Shown: positions 1 to 8,939, counted from the first letter of the stretch. The stretch is 51,941 nt of DNA from Acidimicrobiaceae bacterium (GCA_003158855.1 PMLJ01000023.1:1-51941); one strand, 5' to 3'. Notes: generated by a model not told the origin, from the sequence alone. Numbers and translations are program-made.

Positions 1-677
1 AAGGCGATCTCGTTCGGCGTCTTCTGCCGGTTCGCCCCCTCGACCAATGAGATCATCCGATCGATGAACGTGTGTCCGCGCTCGGCGGTTATCCGCACCA
101 CAATCCGGTCGGAGAGGACCTTAGTGCCGCCCGTGACCGCCGAGCGGTCACCTCCAGACTCGCGTATCACGGGTGCCGACTCCCCGGTGATCGCGGACTC
201 GTCAACCGACGCGATCCCTTCGATGATCTCTCCGTCCGAGGGAATGATGTCATTGGCCTCGCAGACGACCAGGTCGCCCATCGAAAGATCCGCCGCCGGC
301 ACCAACTCCTCAGTCCCGTCGGCGCGCAGTCGGCGAGCCTCGGTTTCGGACCGCATCTTTCGAAGCGTGTCAGCTTGCGCCTTGCCGCGCCCTTCGGCCA
401 TTGCTTCGGCGAAGTTGGCAAAGATCACGGTGAGGAAGAGCCACACGGTGATCGACCACGTGAACGTGCTCGGGTGAGCGAAGGCCTCGATCAGGGTGAT
501 GACCGAACCCACGAGCACGACGAACATCACCGGGTTGCGGACTTGAATCCGAGGATCCATCTTCTTGAATGAATCCTTGAACGCCTGACGCAGGATCTGG
601 CGGTCAAAGAGGCCTCGAGCTTGCGCAACGCCGTGTGGAGTCGACTCAGAAGTTGGCTGAGTAAGGACAGTAGACAT
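1..677 (-). CDS. kdpB: KdpB, catalytic P-type ATPase subunit of the potassium pump (partial, N-terminal ~225 residues)
   Basis: This is the ATP-hydrolysing subunit of the high-affinity KdpFABC potassium uptake complex in the cytoplasmic membrane. The minus strand reads open from the ATG at 677 to the left edge, so the phosphorylation-site half lies outside the window. Visible are an N-terminal amphipathic region, a first membrane pair around residues 48-90, and the actuator domain with its TGES motif (context AITGESAPV). The ATG shares one base with the kdpA stop (TAATG), which indicates translational coupling and supports this start. kdpC would be expected beyond the left edge. The assignment is firm from sequence and order. 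Confidence 0.95.
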   Translation of the reverse strand, partial: MSTVLTQPTSESTPHGVAQARGLFDRQILRQAFKDSFKKMDPRIQVRNPVMFVVLVGSVITLIEAFAHPSTFTWSITVWLFLTVIFANFAEAMAEGRGKAQADTLRKMRSETEARRLRADGTEELVPAADLSMGDLVVCEANDIIPSDGEIIEGIASVDESAITGESAPVIRESGGDRSAVTGGTKVLSDRIVVRITAERGHTFIDRMISLVEGANRQKTPNEIA

Positions 678-2365
678 TAAAAGAACCTCGCGTGGCTAAG
701 TTGTTCGACAATTGGTCCGAGAGAGATGGCCGGGAAGAAGGTCAGCCCGCCAATGATGAGGATCACGCCAATGGTGAGTCCCACGAACATCCCGTTGTCT
801 GTTCGGAAGGTACCGAGGGACTCGGGAACCACGTTCTTCTGAGCGAGCGCACCTCCGAGGGCGAGCACCGGGATCATGATCGCGAAGCGGCCGACCAACA
901 TGTCGATGGCGCCGACGATGTTGTAGAAGGGCGTGTTGCCCGTGAGCCCGCCAAAGGCGGAGCCATTGTTGTTGCCCTGCGAAGTGAGTCCGTAGAGGAT
1001 CTCAGTGAATCCGTGGGGGCCGGCATTGAGCGGACCGGCCTTACCCGCAGCGAGCGATACGGCGAGCCCGGTGATGATCAATACCGCGATCGGCATCACG
1101 AGGGCCCCGAGGCCCGCGAGTTTCACCTCTCTGGCTTGGATCTTCTTGCCTAGATACTCCGGCGTGCGCCCAATCATGAGCCCACCGATGAACACCGCGA
1201 TGATGGCGTAGAGCAGCAAGGTGTAGAGGCCGCTGCCCGTCCCGCCCGGGGTGACTTCGCCCAACATCATTCCCGTGAGCAGCCCCATTCCACCGACGGG
1301 AGTGAACGAGTCGTAGGAAGCGTCGGCAGACCCCGTCGACGTACTGGTCGAAGCGACGCCGAACAAGGCCGTCGTGGTGTCGCCAAAACGAACTTCCTTG
1401 CCCTCGGTGTTTCCGACGGTCGAGTGAATGCCGGCGGCCGCAACGGCTGGGTTGTTCTGGTGCTCGCCGTAGCTCGTGAAACCAACCCACACGCCAAACA
1501 GGATCACCATCACCGACAGCAGCGCCACACCGTGGCGAATACTTCCCACCATCTTTCCGAAGGTGTAGGTGAGCGCCACCGGTATGGCGAGCAGCAGGTA
1601 GATGGAGAGGAAGTTGGTGAGGCCGGTCGGGTTCTCAAAGGTCGTGGCGGAGTTCGTATTAAGGAAACCACCGCCATTCGTACCGAGTTGCTTGATCGTC
1701 TCCATGAAGGCTATGGGTCCACGTGCCATGGTCTGGGTCACCTGATTGAGCACGTCGTGGATCGTCGCCGTTCCCGCCAAGGTCTCGACAGCGCCCTGGG
1801 CGACGAAGATGATGCCGAAGAAGAACGCAATCGGCAGCATGATGTAGAACAAACAACGGGTGATGTCGACCCAGAAGTTGCCTATGGTCGACGAGTTGCG
1901 ACGTGAGAAACCACGGACCACCACCATCGCAACGGATATGCCGACCGCGGGCGACACGAACTGCTGGACCGAGAGCGCCCCTATCTGGGAGAAGTACGAC
2001 ATCGTCGTCTCACCGCCGTAGTTCTGCCAGTTGGTGTTCGTGACGAAGGATGAAGCAGTGTTGAAGCTCAACGCCGAGCCGACTCCGCCCAGGTGCTGCG
2101 GGTTAAGTGGCAGCGAGCCCTGGATTCGAAGGATCACGTACGTGAAAAGAATCGAAACCCCCGAGAAGATGATCACCGCACCGGCGTAGCGCTTCCACGT
2201 CTGCTCCTGCTCGGGGCTCGTCCCGAGCAGTCGGTACACAGGCCGCTCGATGAATTTGAGAAAATGGACCCGGCCGTCGAAGACTGCCGCCATGTAGGAA
2301 CCTAGGTACCGCCACGTGAGCCCGAGGGTGACGACGAGCAGGACGAGTGTGAGAAGGAAGGACAT
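677..2365 (-). CDS. kdpA: KdpA, potassium-binding and translocating subunit
   Basis: A 562-residue polytopic membrane protein of the SKT (Trk/Ktr/KdpA) channel-like superfamily, the subunit that selects potassium in the KdpFABC pump. Length matches the family (about 557 residues in E. coli). Selectivity-filter-like loops are visible: NWQNYGGET near residues 112-120 and [11 protein letters not shown] near 229-239. Many hydrophobic segments span the chain, starting with residues 3-20. The start is the ATG directly after kdpF; kdpF stop and kdpA start abut. Kdp expression is classically induced by potassium limitation through KdpDE, whose genes lie divergently just upstream. Confidence 0.97.
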   Translation of the reverse strand: MSFLLTLVLLVVTLGLTWRYLGSYMAAVFDGRVHFLKFIERPVYRLLGTSPEQEQTWKRYAGAVIIFSGVSILFTYVILRIQGSLPLNPQHLGGVGSALSFNTASSFVTNTNWQNYGGETTMSYFSQIGALSVQQFVSPAVGISVAMVVVRGFSRRNSSTIGNFWVDITRCLFYIMLPIAFFFGIIFVAQGAVETLAGTATIHDVLNQVTQTMARGPIAFMETIKQLGTNGGGFLNTNSATTFENPTGLTNFLSIYLLLAIPVALTYTFGKMVGSIRHGVALLSVMVILFGVWVGFTSYGEHQNNPAVAAAGIHSTVGNTEGKEVRFGDTTTALFGVASTSTSTGSADASYDSFTPVGGMGLLTGMMLGEVTPGGTGSGLYTLLLYAIIAVFIGGLMIGRTPEYLGKKIQAREVKLAGLGALVMPIAVLIITGLAVSLAAGKAGPLNAGPHGFTEILYGLTSQGNNNGSAFGGLTGNTPFYNIVGAIDMLVGRFAIMIPVLALGGALAQKNVVPESLGTFRTDNGMFVGLTIGVILIIGGLTFFPAISLGPIVEQLSHARFF

Positions 2366-2455
2366 TTAGAATTTCTCCGGCTTGAACATGGCGTAGCCGA
2401 GGTACAAGAACATGACTGCGGCCACTGCTAAAAGGATGTCTTGGGTGAGCGTCAT
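2366..2455 (-). CDS. kdpF: KdpF, small stabilising subunit of the Kdp pump
   Basis: A 29-residue single-span membrane peptide ending in the FKPEKF-type tail common to KdpF proteins (MTLTQDILLA at the N-terminus, then LYLGYAMFKPEKF). KdpF binds KdpA and stabilises the complex; E. coli KdpF is also 29 residues. It sits directly in front of kdpA and its ATG overlaps the stop of the upstream small ORF in an ATGA arrangement, so it is translated as part of the same operon. It is too short for most gene callers, but position, length and sequence agree. Confidence 0.88.
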   Translation of the reverse strand: MTLTQDILLAVAAVMFLYLGYAMFKPEKF

Positions 2456-2535
2456 ACGCGGTCCAAGACCCAAACAAGTCCGAGCATCGCGAGGGTAAAC
2501 CCAACGATGCCCAGTAGTGAATAGATATCTGCCAT
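2452..2535 (-). CDS. 27-residue membrane peptide leading the kdp operon
   Basis: A tiny ORF starting MADIYSLLGI and ending VWVLDRV, with one hydrophobic span of about 18 residues. A good ribosome binding site (AAGGAG, nine bases before the ATG) lies at about 2545-2550, and the stop overlaps the kdpF start (ATGA). This site and the coupling imply it is really translated. From memory, similar short membrane peptides ending in a charged arginine/aspartate tail precede kdpF in other actinobacteria, but I know no established function. It could be a second accessory peptide of the Kdp complex or a leader that sets expression of kdpFABC. Confidence 0.7.
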   Translation of the reverse strand: MADIYSLLGIVGFTLAMLGLVWVLDRV

Positions 2536-2568
2536 GAAGTAAGTCTCCTTGTTAGATTCTCAACACAT

Positions 2569-2596
2569 TCTTAATAGCCGGAGCGTAGTCTTAATA
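2569..2596 (-). promoter_or_regulatory. Direct repeat in the kdp control region, candidate KdpE operator
   Basis: The octamer TCTTAATA (plus strand) occurs at 2569-2576 and again at 2589-2596, exactly 20 bp apart, so both copies face the same side of the helix. The repeat lies in the 118-bp region between the divergent kdpFAB operon and the kinase/regulator pair. It is AT-rich against a GC-rich background. OmpR-family regulators such as KdpE bind tandem direct repeats, so this is a reasonable operator candidate. The role is inferred, the repeat is seen. Confidence 0.45.
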
Positions 2597-2653
2597 ATTC
2601 CTTCATTCCCGTCCCAGTCGTCGTCACGCGATTATTAGTGGAACAATGGGAGA

Positions 2654-4126
2654 GTGCGTGGACGCCTAGTTGGTCTGACTCTGGGGATGTCCAGCGCCTT
2701 GGTGCTAGCGCTCATCCTTCTCCCCCTGCGCGACCACGTCGCCGTCGCCACGGTGACCCTGATATTCATCATCCCGGTGATCCTCGGGGTCGTCACGGGT
2801 GGTCTCGCAGCCGGTCTGGCAACCGTCGTCTTCAGCGCGCTTCTTCTGGACTTCAACTTCATCCGTCCCTACGGCACGCTTTCGATTGGATCGACCCAGG
2901 ACTGGGTTGGACTCGGCGTCTACCTGGTCGTGCTGGCGCTGGTCGCTCACGTGGTCTCAGATCTCAAGGCCGCGCGAGTCGAAGCTCACCGCAGTGCAGA
3001 GAATATGCGGCGCGTCTACGAGCTGTCGGAGCTGCTCGTCCAGGAGAGGTCGGTCGAAGACTTGTTGATTACCGTCGTTCGCGCGCTCCAGAACGTCTTT
3101 GGATTCGACGGGGTCTCCCTATTCGTCCTCGAAGACGAGGAACTGAAGGTCGCCGCTTCGGTGGGCAACGCCCTGACGACCGAAGAGCTGAGTCAGCTCG
3201 ACCCCCACTCCGGACTGTCAGTGAGCATCTCAACTGCCCTCGGTACGACCGGGAGCCTGCGAACAGTGGCGCTCTCATCGTCGGGTCGGCCAACGGGTCT
3301 CCTCGTGCTCAAGGGTCGACCGATTTCTGACGCCGATCGGACCGTGCTTATCACCTTTGCCAACGACGCGGCCCTCGCCATGGAGAGGGCTCATCTTCGC
3401 GAGCAAGCCTTGAGAACCCAGTTTCTTGAGGAGGTAGACCGGCTGCGCCACGCGCTCATGGGTGCCGTCTCACACGACCTTCGCACACCTCTCGCCACCA
3501 TCAAGGTCGCCTCATCGACATTGGTCAACCGAGCAAATCTGCTTTCAACGGAGGACACTCAAGAACTGCACGAATTGATCGAGATCGAATCGGATCGTCT
3601 CACGCGACTGGTCACCAACCTGCTCGACATGACCCGAATTGAGGCTGGCGTCCTGAAGATCAACCGCACCTCGACGCCGGTGAAGGACTTGATTGATGAG
3701 GCGGTATCCGTGATGGGATCGAGCCTTAAGCGCGACCGGGTTCGCGCGTGCGTTGAAGGTTCGCTGCCAGATGTGAGCGTCGACCGCGTGCTCATCGTCC
3801 AGGTGCTCGTCAACCTTCTCGACAACGCGCTTCGCCATTCTCCCCAGGACGGCGTCATCACGATTGAGAGCGAGCTTCGAGGCGGGCGGGTCATCATTTC
3901 GGTGTCGGACAAAGGCACGGGTGTTCCACTAGAGGATCGCGAATCTATCTTCAACCGATTTGTGAAGTTCGACACGGGCGGCAGGGCCGGGCTGGGACTC
4001 ACCATCGCCAAGACCTTCGTCGAGGCCCACGGGGAGAGGATTTGGTGCGACGACGCCCCCGGTGGAGGCGCCAAGTTCATGTTCTCCATGCTTCCAGATG
4101 GCAGCACTGATTCGAAGCACTTCTGA
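2654..4126 (+). CDS. kdpD: KdpD-like sensor histidine kinase lacking the N-terminal KdpD/Usp region
   Basis: A 490-residue membrane kinase. It begins with a DUF4118-type membrane module (hydrophobic spans about residues 10-25, 30-45, 45-65 and 85-100), then a GAF-like domain (about 115-245), a HisKA domain with phospho-accepting H274 in AVSHDLRTPLA, and a C-terminal HATPase with DNALRHS, DKGTGVP and GLGLTIAK motifs. Full-length KdpD proteins carry about 370 further residues at the N-terminus (KdpD and Usp-like domains); these are absent. It is paired with kdpE two bases downstream and divergent from kdpFAB, so potassium-pump control is the obvious role. The GTG start at 2654 is uncertain; ATG at 2687 is an alternative. 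Confidence 0.88.
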   Translation: MRGRLVGLTLGMSSALVLALILLPLRDHVAVATVTLIFIIPVILGVVTGGLAAGLATVVFSALLLDFNFIRPYGTLSIGSTQDWVGLGVYLVVLALVAHVVSDLKAARVEAHRSAENMRRVYELSELLVQERSVEDLLITVVRALQNVFGFDGVSLFVLEDEELKVAASVGNALTTEELSQLDPHSGLSVSISTALGTTGSLRTVALSSSGRPTGLLVLKGRPISDADRTVLITFANDAALAMERAHLREQALRTQFLEEVDRLRHALMGAVSHDLRTPLATIKVASSTLVNRANLLSTEDTQELHELIEIESDRLTRLVTNLLDMTRIEAGVLKINRTSTPVKDLIDEAVSVMGSSLKRDRVRACVEGSLPDVSVDRVLIVQVLVNLLDNALRHSPQDGVITIESELRGGRVIISVSDKGTGVPLEDRESIFNRFVKFDTGGRAGLGLTIAKTFVEAHGERIWCDDAPGGGAKFMFSMLPDGSTDSKHF

Positions 4127-4128
4127 TT

Positions 4129-4827
4129 ATGGCGAAGGTATTAGTCATTGACGACGACAAGTCACTCCTACGGGCGCTGCGCCTTGGACTCAAGGCGGGC
4201 GGGCACGAGGTCGTAACTGCCGAGACGGGCGAACACGGGATATCTCAAACGGCCTTGGTTTCGCCTGACGTGGTCATCTTGGACATCGGCCTTCCAGATA
4301 TCGATGGCTTGACCGTGTGCAAGAGGATTCGCCAATGGAGCGACGTCCCCATCATCATCCTCTCCGCCACTGGGGCGGAGAATCGAAAGGTTGCCGCGCT
4401 CGACGGCGGCGCCAACGACTACGTGACCAAGCCGTTCAGCATGGCCGAGCTCGAGGCTCGGATACGAGTCGTGGTACGGAACCGAATCCCCGATTCTGAA
4501 ATAGCCGGTCCCGCGCTCCTGCGATGCGGACCTTTGGAACTCGACTTGGTTCACCACGAGGTGAATCTCCGGGGCGAAAAAGTTCAATTGACCGCGAAAG
4601 AGTTCGAAGTCTTGTCCTTCCTCGCGCGCCACGCCGGGCGCACGTGCACCCACCAGATGATTCTCAGCGCCGTCTGGGGCGTTGGATACGGCAAGGAGGC
4701 CCAGTACGTTCACGCCTACGTCCACCGCTTGCGCCAGAAACTGAACGACGAGACGGGAGAGATCATCCGAACGGTGCCCGGCGTGGGCTACTACGTGCTC
4801 CCTAATGAGGACGTCGAGAGTTCGTGA
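4129..4827 (+). CDS. kdpE: KdpE-type response regulator (OmpR family)
   Basis: A 232-residue two-domain regulator. The receiver domain shows the acidic pocket (IDDD, residues 7-10), phospho-acceptor D52 in VILDIGLPD, and the conserved lysine in DYVTKPF. The C-terminal winged helix has the OmpR/PhoB pattern (LTAKEFEVLSFLARH, then RLRQKL and VPGVGYYV). Only two bases separate it from the kinase gene, so the two form one operon. It most likely activates the divergent kdpFAB operon when phosphorylated by the adjacent kinase. Confidence 0.93.
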   Translation: MAKVLVIDDDKSLLRALRLGLKAGGHEVVTAETGEHGISQTALVSPDVVILDIGLPDIDGLTVCKRIRQWSDVPIIILSATGAENRKVAALDGGANDYVTKPFSMAELEARIRVVVRNRIPDSEIAGPALLRCGPLELDLVHHEVNLRGEKVQLTAKEFEVLSFLARHAGRTCTHQMILSAVWGVGYGKEAQYVHAYVHRLRQKLNDETGEIIRTVPGVGYYVLPNEDVESS

Positions 4828-4923
4828 CCCTCCTTCAGCGTTTCGCCAAGGAGTATCTGCAGCACCCGACGAGAACCACGTGTCAACTCTGCGCGACCAG
4901 ACGTCGGACCTCCCCAGGGGTGA

Positions 4924-5781
4924 TCACGACAACTTCGTGATTTCGACCGTCACGCCGAGCGCCCTCGACGGTGCGCCGTGATAGATGCCCTTCAGCGGAG
5001 GAACGTCGCCGTAGTCTCGTCCCTTCGCGACGACCACGTGCTGAAGTCCGATGTCGTTCCCGTTCGTCGGATCGACTCCGACCCACTCGCCGCAGAAGTA
5101 CTCGACCCAGGCGTGGCTTTGACCGAGCACCGTCTCGCCGATGGTCGGATCCGCCTGGGGGTGGAGGTAACCGCTCACGTATCGCGCGGGAATCCTCCGG
5201 CCACGCAGGAATGAGATCATGAGGTGCGACAGATCCTGGCAGACCCCGGACTTCTGGGTCCACGACTCAAGGGCGGTGGTGGTGACGTGGGTCGAGCCCG
5301 TGACGTAGGCGACCCGGTCGCGCACGAAGGATGACACGCGCGCCACGACATCGTCCACATCGTCGTTCCTGATCTCGGCGGCGAGTTCGGCGTGGAGATC
5401 GTCCGGCAGGAACGTGCGGGCCCCGGCCTTCAGGTATTCCGAGTACCGGTCCATCACCGAGGCCGTTCCCAACTCCTCGAGCGAGAGGGAAGCCGACGAA
5501 CGCTCGGCCCTCACGACCTCGACCAGGGCCCCGGCGGTCACTTCCAATTGACTGTGACGCTCGTGCAGGTCAAAGGCCGTCACCGCGGATCCGAAGTAGT
5601 CGAGATACGTCAGCTGGGACGCGACCGGCGACGTTCGAAGCGTCGCTTCGAGGACGTGCTGGCGCGATGAGCTGAGCGGCGTCATGCGCGCCTCGTTGTA
5701 CGAGGACTCCGCCAAACCGTCGTAGACGAATCCGGTGACGTGTCGGATGGACAGGCGCGACGATCGGGGGGCCGCGGTCAC
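4924..5781 (-). CDS. Transglutaminase-like cysteine peptidase-fold protein
   Basis: A 285-residue cytosolic protein with an N-terminal beta region common to this subfamily (SIRHVTGFVYDG) and a C-terminal transglutaminase-like core. The catalytic triad is readable: C181 in KSGVCQDLSH, H223 in GQSHAWVEY and D238 in VGVDPTNGND. The GTG at 5781 overlaps the stop of the alpha-E gene (GTGA) and is preferred to a GTG seven codons upstream. It is the last gene of a three-gene unit with alpha-E and ATP-grasp proteins. This trio recurs in many bacteria and is predicted from comparative genomics to form or process a peptide; the substrate is unknown. Confidence 0.85.
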   Translation of the reverse strand: MTAAPRSSRLSIRHVTGFVYDGLAESSYNEARMTPLSSSRQHVLEATLRTSPVASQLTYLDYFGSAVTAFDLHERHSQLEVTAGALVEVVRAERSSASLSLEELGTASVMDRYSEYLKAGARTFLPDDLHAELAAEIRNDDVDDVVARVSSFVRDRVAYVTGSTHVTTTALESWTQKSGVCQDLSHLMISFLRGRRIPARYVSGYLHPQADPTIGETVLGQSHAWVEYFCGEWVGVDPTNGNDIGLQHVVVAKGRDYGDVPPLKGIYHGAPSRALGVTVEITKLS

Positions 5782-6734
5782 AGGCCCTGCTCGGTCGCCC
5801 ACGGCTCGGCGATGACGTGGCGAAAGTAGCGGCTGGTGATCTCGTCGTTGGCCGACGCGCAGGTCCTCTCCAGGAACTCCAGGAGCTCCGGCAGCTCCTC
5901 CACGAGCGTGCGCGGATCGGAGAACTCCAGCCGGTTCCTCGCACGGCCAATGGTGCGCCGGGCATTGGACGTGTCGCCCACCCGGCTGTGCGAGGTCGTC
6001 AGGAGATCGAGCGAAGAGTCCGCCACGTTGAGGGCGTGGAAGGCCGAGCGGGGAAAGAGCCGGTCGAGCAGCAGGAACGAAGCCAGTGACTCGGCGGTCG
6101 CGTTGCCCCTCGACTCACGCAGGTACGACTCCATCGCGCCCGCGGCGCGGAGCAGCGTCAGCCAGTCCGGCGGACTGTCGAGGCCAACGAGCTGGGCGTC
6201 GAGCAGGCGGCACGTCATGTCGATCCTCTCGATGCTCCTGCCGAGCACCAGGAAGTGCCAGCCTTCGTCGTGGCTGATGGTGGCGTCGCTCAGCCCGGCG
6301 AAGAGCGCCGCGCGGTCCGAGACGAACTTGAAGTAGCTCGCGGCGCCGACACCGCGCGCCTGGCGCTGACGGGCGGCGACCTCTTCATTGGTGCCGTTGA
6401 GGCACACCCACATCTCGGAGGAAATGACCTCGCGCGAACGTCGGGCGTTCTCGTAGGCCGCGCGCAGCGCTCCGGTGATGGCGCTCGGACTCTCGCGCGA
6501 GAAGACCAGGTCCTCGAGCACGATCTCGGTCGTCGCGGGGCGGTCCTCGTCGAGTTCCACCCCGAGAATCGCGAACAGCGAGCGGCACGCGTTCTCGGGA
6601 TCCCCGAAAGGATCTTCGGCGATGCGGTGGATGTAGGCGTTGATGATCCGGGAGGTGCCGTCGGCCCGCTCGACGTATCGGCCAATCCAGTAGAGCGATT
6701 CGGCGATCCTCGAGAGCAGCCGCTGCTCGCTCAC
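5778..6734 (-). CDS. Alpha-E domain protein
   Basis: A 318-residue, largely alpha-helical protein recognisable from its opening (LLSRIAESLYWIGRYVERAD) and internal FLVLGRSIERIDMTCRLL as the alpha-E family. The family has no established biochemical activity but is nearly always encoded between a circularly permuted ATP-grasp enzyme and a transglutaminase-like protein, as here. The GTG at 6734 overlaps the upstream ATP-grasp stop (GTGA); the reading frame stays open for 700 bases further upstream without similarity, so this start is chosen on coupling and on where the family begins. Its stop overlaps the next gene in the same way. Confidence 0.85.
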   Translation of the reverse strand: MSEQRLLSRIAESLYWIGRYVERADGTSRIINAYIHRIAEDPFGDPENACRSLFAILGVELDEDRPATTEIVLEDLVFSRESPSAITGALRAAYENARRSREVISSEMWVCLNGTNEEVAARQRQARGVGAASYFKFVSDRAALFAGLSDATISHDEGWHFLVLGRSIERIDMTCRLLDAQLVGLDSPPDWLTLLRAAGAMESYLRESRGNATAESLASFLLLDRLFPRSAFHALNVADSSLDLLTTSHSRVGDTSNARRTIGRARNRLEFSDPRTLVEELPELLEFLERTCASANDEITSRYFRHVIAEPWATEQGL

Positions 6735-8278
6735 TGCTCGGCCTCGCTGACGTGCGACGGGCCGCGTTGGCGCACGATGGCGTTCGCCGGAGGTCGCACG
6801 CGGACCACGTTCGAGGTGGCACCCGTCGACTGGTCCAACGCCGAGTCGCGATCGGCCAGGACCCACGTATCCTTCGAGCCGCCGCCCTGGCTGGAGTTGA
6901 CGACCAGGGCGCCCTCGGGCAACGCCACGCGGGTAAGCCCGCCGGGCAGCACCCAGACCTCGCGGCCGTCGTTGATGGCGAAGGGACGCAGGTCCACGTG
7001 GCGAGGGGCGATCTTGCCGTCGACGTAGGTAGGCAGCGTGGAGAGGGCGACGGGACGTTGCGCGATGAATCCACGAGGATTCGCCTCGACATCCTTTCGA
7101 AGGTTGTGCAAGACCTTCGCATCGGCTTGGGGCCCGATGACGATCCCCTTGCCGCCGGAGCCGTCGACGGGCTTCACCACGAAATCGCGCAGCCGGGTGA
7201 TGACGTCGGCGAAGATCTCCGGGTCGTCCAGGCGGTACGTCTCGACGTTCTGCAGTATCGGCTCTTCGTTTCGGTAGTAGCGAATCAGGTCCGGCACGAA
7301 CGTGTAGATCAACTTGTCGTCCGCGACCCCGTTGCCGAGCGCGTTTGCAATGGTGACCGTGTTTGCGCGCGCAGCGTTCACCACGCCCGCGACGCCGATC
7401 AACGAATCCGGTCGGAAGTGGACGGGGTCCAGCCACTCGTCGTCGACGCGGCGATAGATCACGTGCACCGGCCGCTCGCCCTCGGTCGTGCGGAGCATCA
7501 CCCGGTTCCCGACGGTCACGAGGTCGCTTCCCTCGACAAGTTCGACGCCCATCAACCTCGCCAGGAGGACGTGCTCGAAGTAGGCGGCGTTATGGACACC
7601 GGGGGTCAGCACCACGACGGTCGGGTCACGGACCTCCTCGGGAGCCGAGAACCTCAAGGCGGCGAGCAGTCGCTGCGGGTACTCGTCAACGGGGTGCACC
7701 CGCTGGTTCGTGAAGAGCGATCCGAAACTCTGGGTCATGGCCCTGCGGTTCTCGATCACGTAGGACACGCCTGACGGGATGCGCAGGTTGTCTTCGAGGA
7801 CGCGGAAACGCCCCAACTCGTCGCGGATCAGGTCGACTCCCGACACCGTGATCCTGGGGGCGTGCGAGGGGACGATGCCCACGGCTTCTCGACAGAAGTG
7901 CTCGCTCGAGGTGATGAGGCTCCTCGGAATGACGTCGTCGTCGAAGCACTGGCCATGTTGGTACACGTCGCTCAGGAAGTTCTCGAGGGCCACGACGCGC
8001 TGCTGGATGCCGCTGGAAAGGATGTCCCACTCAACGGCGCTGATGATCCGGGGGATCAGGTCGAGGGGGAACGGGCGCTCTTCGCCGTCGTGGGCGAAGG
8101 TCACTCCCCTTTCGCGAAAGGTGCGGCCGAGTTGATCGAATCGGGTCTGCAGTTCGCCCTCGCCGTAGCGTTCGATCTCGGCGACCACATCTCGGTAGAC
8201 GGGCCGCGGCTTTCCGGGCTCGCTGAACACTTCGTCCCACGCCTGCTTGGGATCAATCTCGACGTATGACTGTCCCAT
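6731..8278 (-). CDS. Circularly permuted ATP-grasp protein
   Basis: A 515-residue protein of the circularly permuted ATP-grasp type (formerly DUF404/DUF407), a fold that joins carboxylates to amines using ATP. Visible features are the glycine-rich nucleotide loop VKPVDGSGGKGIVIGP, the VALEN/LSDVYQHG segment in the N-terminal half and the QRPVALSTLPTY motif. The ATG at 8278 gives the usual family length; the frame is open further upstream but without recognisable sequence. It leads the three-gene unit with alpha-E and the transglutaminase-like protein, all joined by 4-nt overlaps. The product is inferred to be a small peptide or modified amino acid and is not known. Confidence 0.88.
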   Translation of the reverse strand: MGQSYVEIDPKQAWDEVFSEPGKPRPVYRDVVAEIERYGEGELQTRFDQLGRTFRERGVTFAHDGEERPFPLDLIPRIISAVEWDILSSGIQQRVVALENFLSDVYQHGQCFDDDVIPRSLITSSEHFCREAVGIVPSHAPRITVSGVDLIRDELGRFRVLEDNLRIPSGVSYVIENRRAMTQSFGSLFTNQRVHPVDEYPQRLLAALRFSAPEEVRDPTVVVLTPGVHNAAYFEHVLLARLMGVELVEGSDLVTVGNRVMLRTTEGERPVHVIYRRVDDEWLDPVHFRPDSLIGVAGVVNAARANTVTIANALGNGVADDKLIYTFVPDLIRYYRNEEPILQNVETYRLDDPEIFADVITRLRDFVVKPVDGSGGKGIVIGPQADAKVLHNLRKDVEANPRGFIAQRPVALSTLPTYVDGKIAPRHVDLRPFAINDGREVWVLPGGLTRVALPEGALVVNSSQGGGSKDTWVLADRDSALDQSTGATSNVVRVRPPANAIVRQRGPSHVSEAEQ

Positions 8279-8360
8279 ACCCAAAGTTATCCCCGCAATG
8301 TTTCGAAAGTATTTCTCGACGACCGTTCGTGAGAAGTTTCCTCTCCCTTTGTTGGCCGAG

Positions 8361-8372
8361 TACGTTGGCCGG
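8361..8372 (+). promoter_or_regulatory. Leaderless-type -10 element for the MDMPI-fold gene
   Basis: TACGTT at 8361-8366 fits the actinobacterial TANNNT -10 consensus and is followed by six bases and the ATG at 8373. That spacing places the transcription start at the start codon. No Shine-Dalgarno sequence precedes the ATG, which supports leaderless initiation. The element is inferred from pattern only. Confidence 0.5.
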
Positions 8373-8939
8373 ATGGATCTCAACGAAGCCCTCACGCTCA
8401 GCACAACGAACTTCCTTTCCCTGCTCGAACACGTCGGGCCCAACGACTTGGCGCTGGCAACCCCGTGCGAAGGGTGGGCGGTGCGTGACTTGGTGGCCCA
8501 CGTGGCGCGCGGCTCTGACATGTCCGTGTCCCTGCTCAACGGCGCGTCCCAATCCGAGGCATCGGAACTCCTCATGGCCGCGGCGCCCGACGACGTGCTG
8601 GGCGAATGCCGTCGCGCCCTCGCCGCCCAGCTCGCGGCGATGACGAACGCCGTCGACCTCGAACGGATCGTTCACCACACCATGGGCGACATTTCCACGC
8701 GCCAACTGTTCGACTTTCGAATTGGCGATCTCACTCTTCACGCGTGGGACCTCGCGCGGGCGCTTTCCATCCCCGACGAGCTCCCCGACGAGCTCGTCGA
8801 GCACGTCTACGACGTCCTTCTGCCCATGGAGGCGTTCATCGGGGATATTGGCGTCTTTGGCAGGGGCCCGTCGGGGGCCGTCGAAGTCGACTCCACCACC
8901 CAAGCCAAGTTGCTCGATCTGACCGGACGACGTCCGTAA
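8373..8939 (+). CDS. Maleylpyruvate isomerase N-terminal domain (DinB-fold) protein
   Basis: A 188-residue protein of the mycothiol-dependent maleylpyruvate isomerase / TIGR03086 type, a DinB-like four-helix fold. The typical pattern TPCEGWAVRDLVAHVARG occurs near residues 32-49, containing the first metal-ligand histidine, with later HTMGDIS and DLTLHAWDLARAL blocks matching the family. Members use mycothiol or act as metal-dependent enzymes; many are uncharacterised. It stands alone, divergent from the ATP-grasp unit, with its own leaderless-type promoter. A specific substrate cannot be assigned. Confidence 0.8.
   Translation: MDLNEALTLSTTNFLSLLEHVGPNDLALATPCEGWAVRDLVAHVARGSDMSVSLLNGASQSEASELLMAAAPDDVLGECRRALAAQLAAMTNAVDLERIVHHTMGDISTRQLFDFRIGDLTLHAWDLARALSIPDELPDELVEHVYDVLLPMEAFIGDIGVFGRGPSGAVEVDSTTQAKLLDLTGRRP

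Noticed and set aside
2536-2653. A potassium or cyclic-di-AMP riboswitch upstream of kdp
   Set aside because: The space to the first ORF is too short and AT-rich, with no structured leader; control by KdpDE is sufficient.
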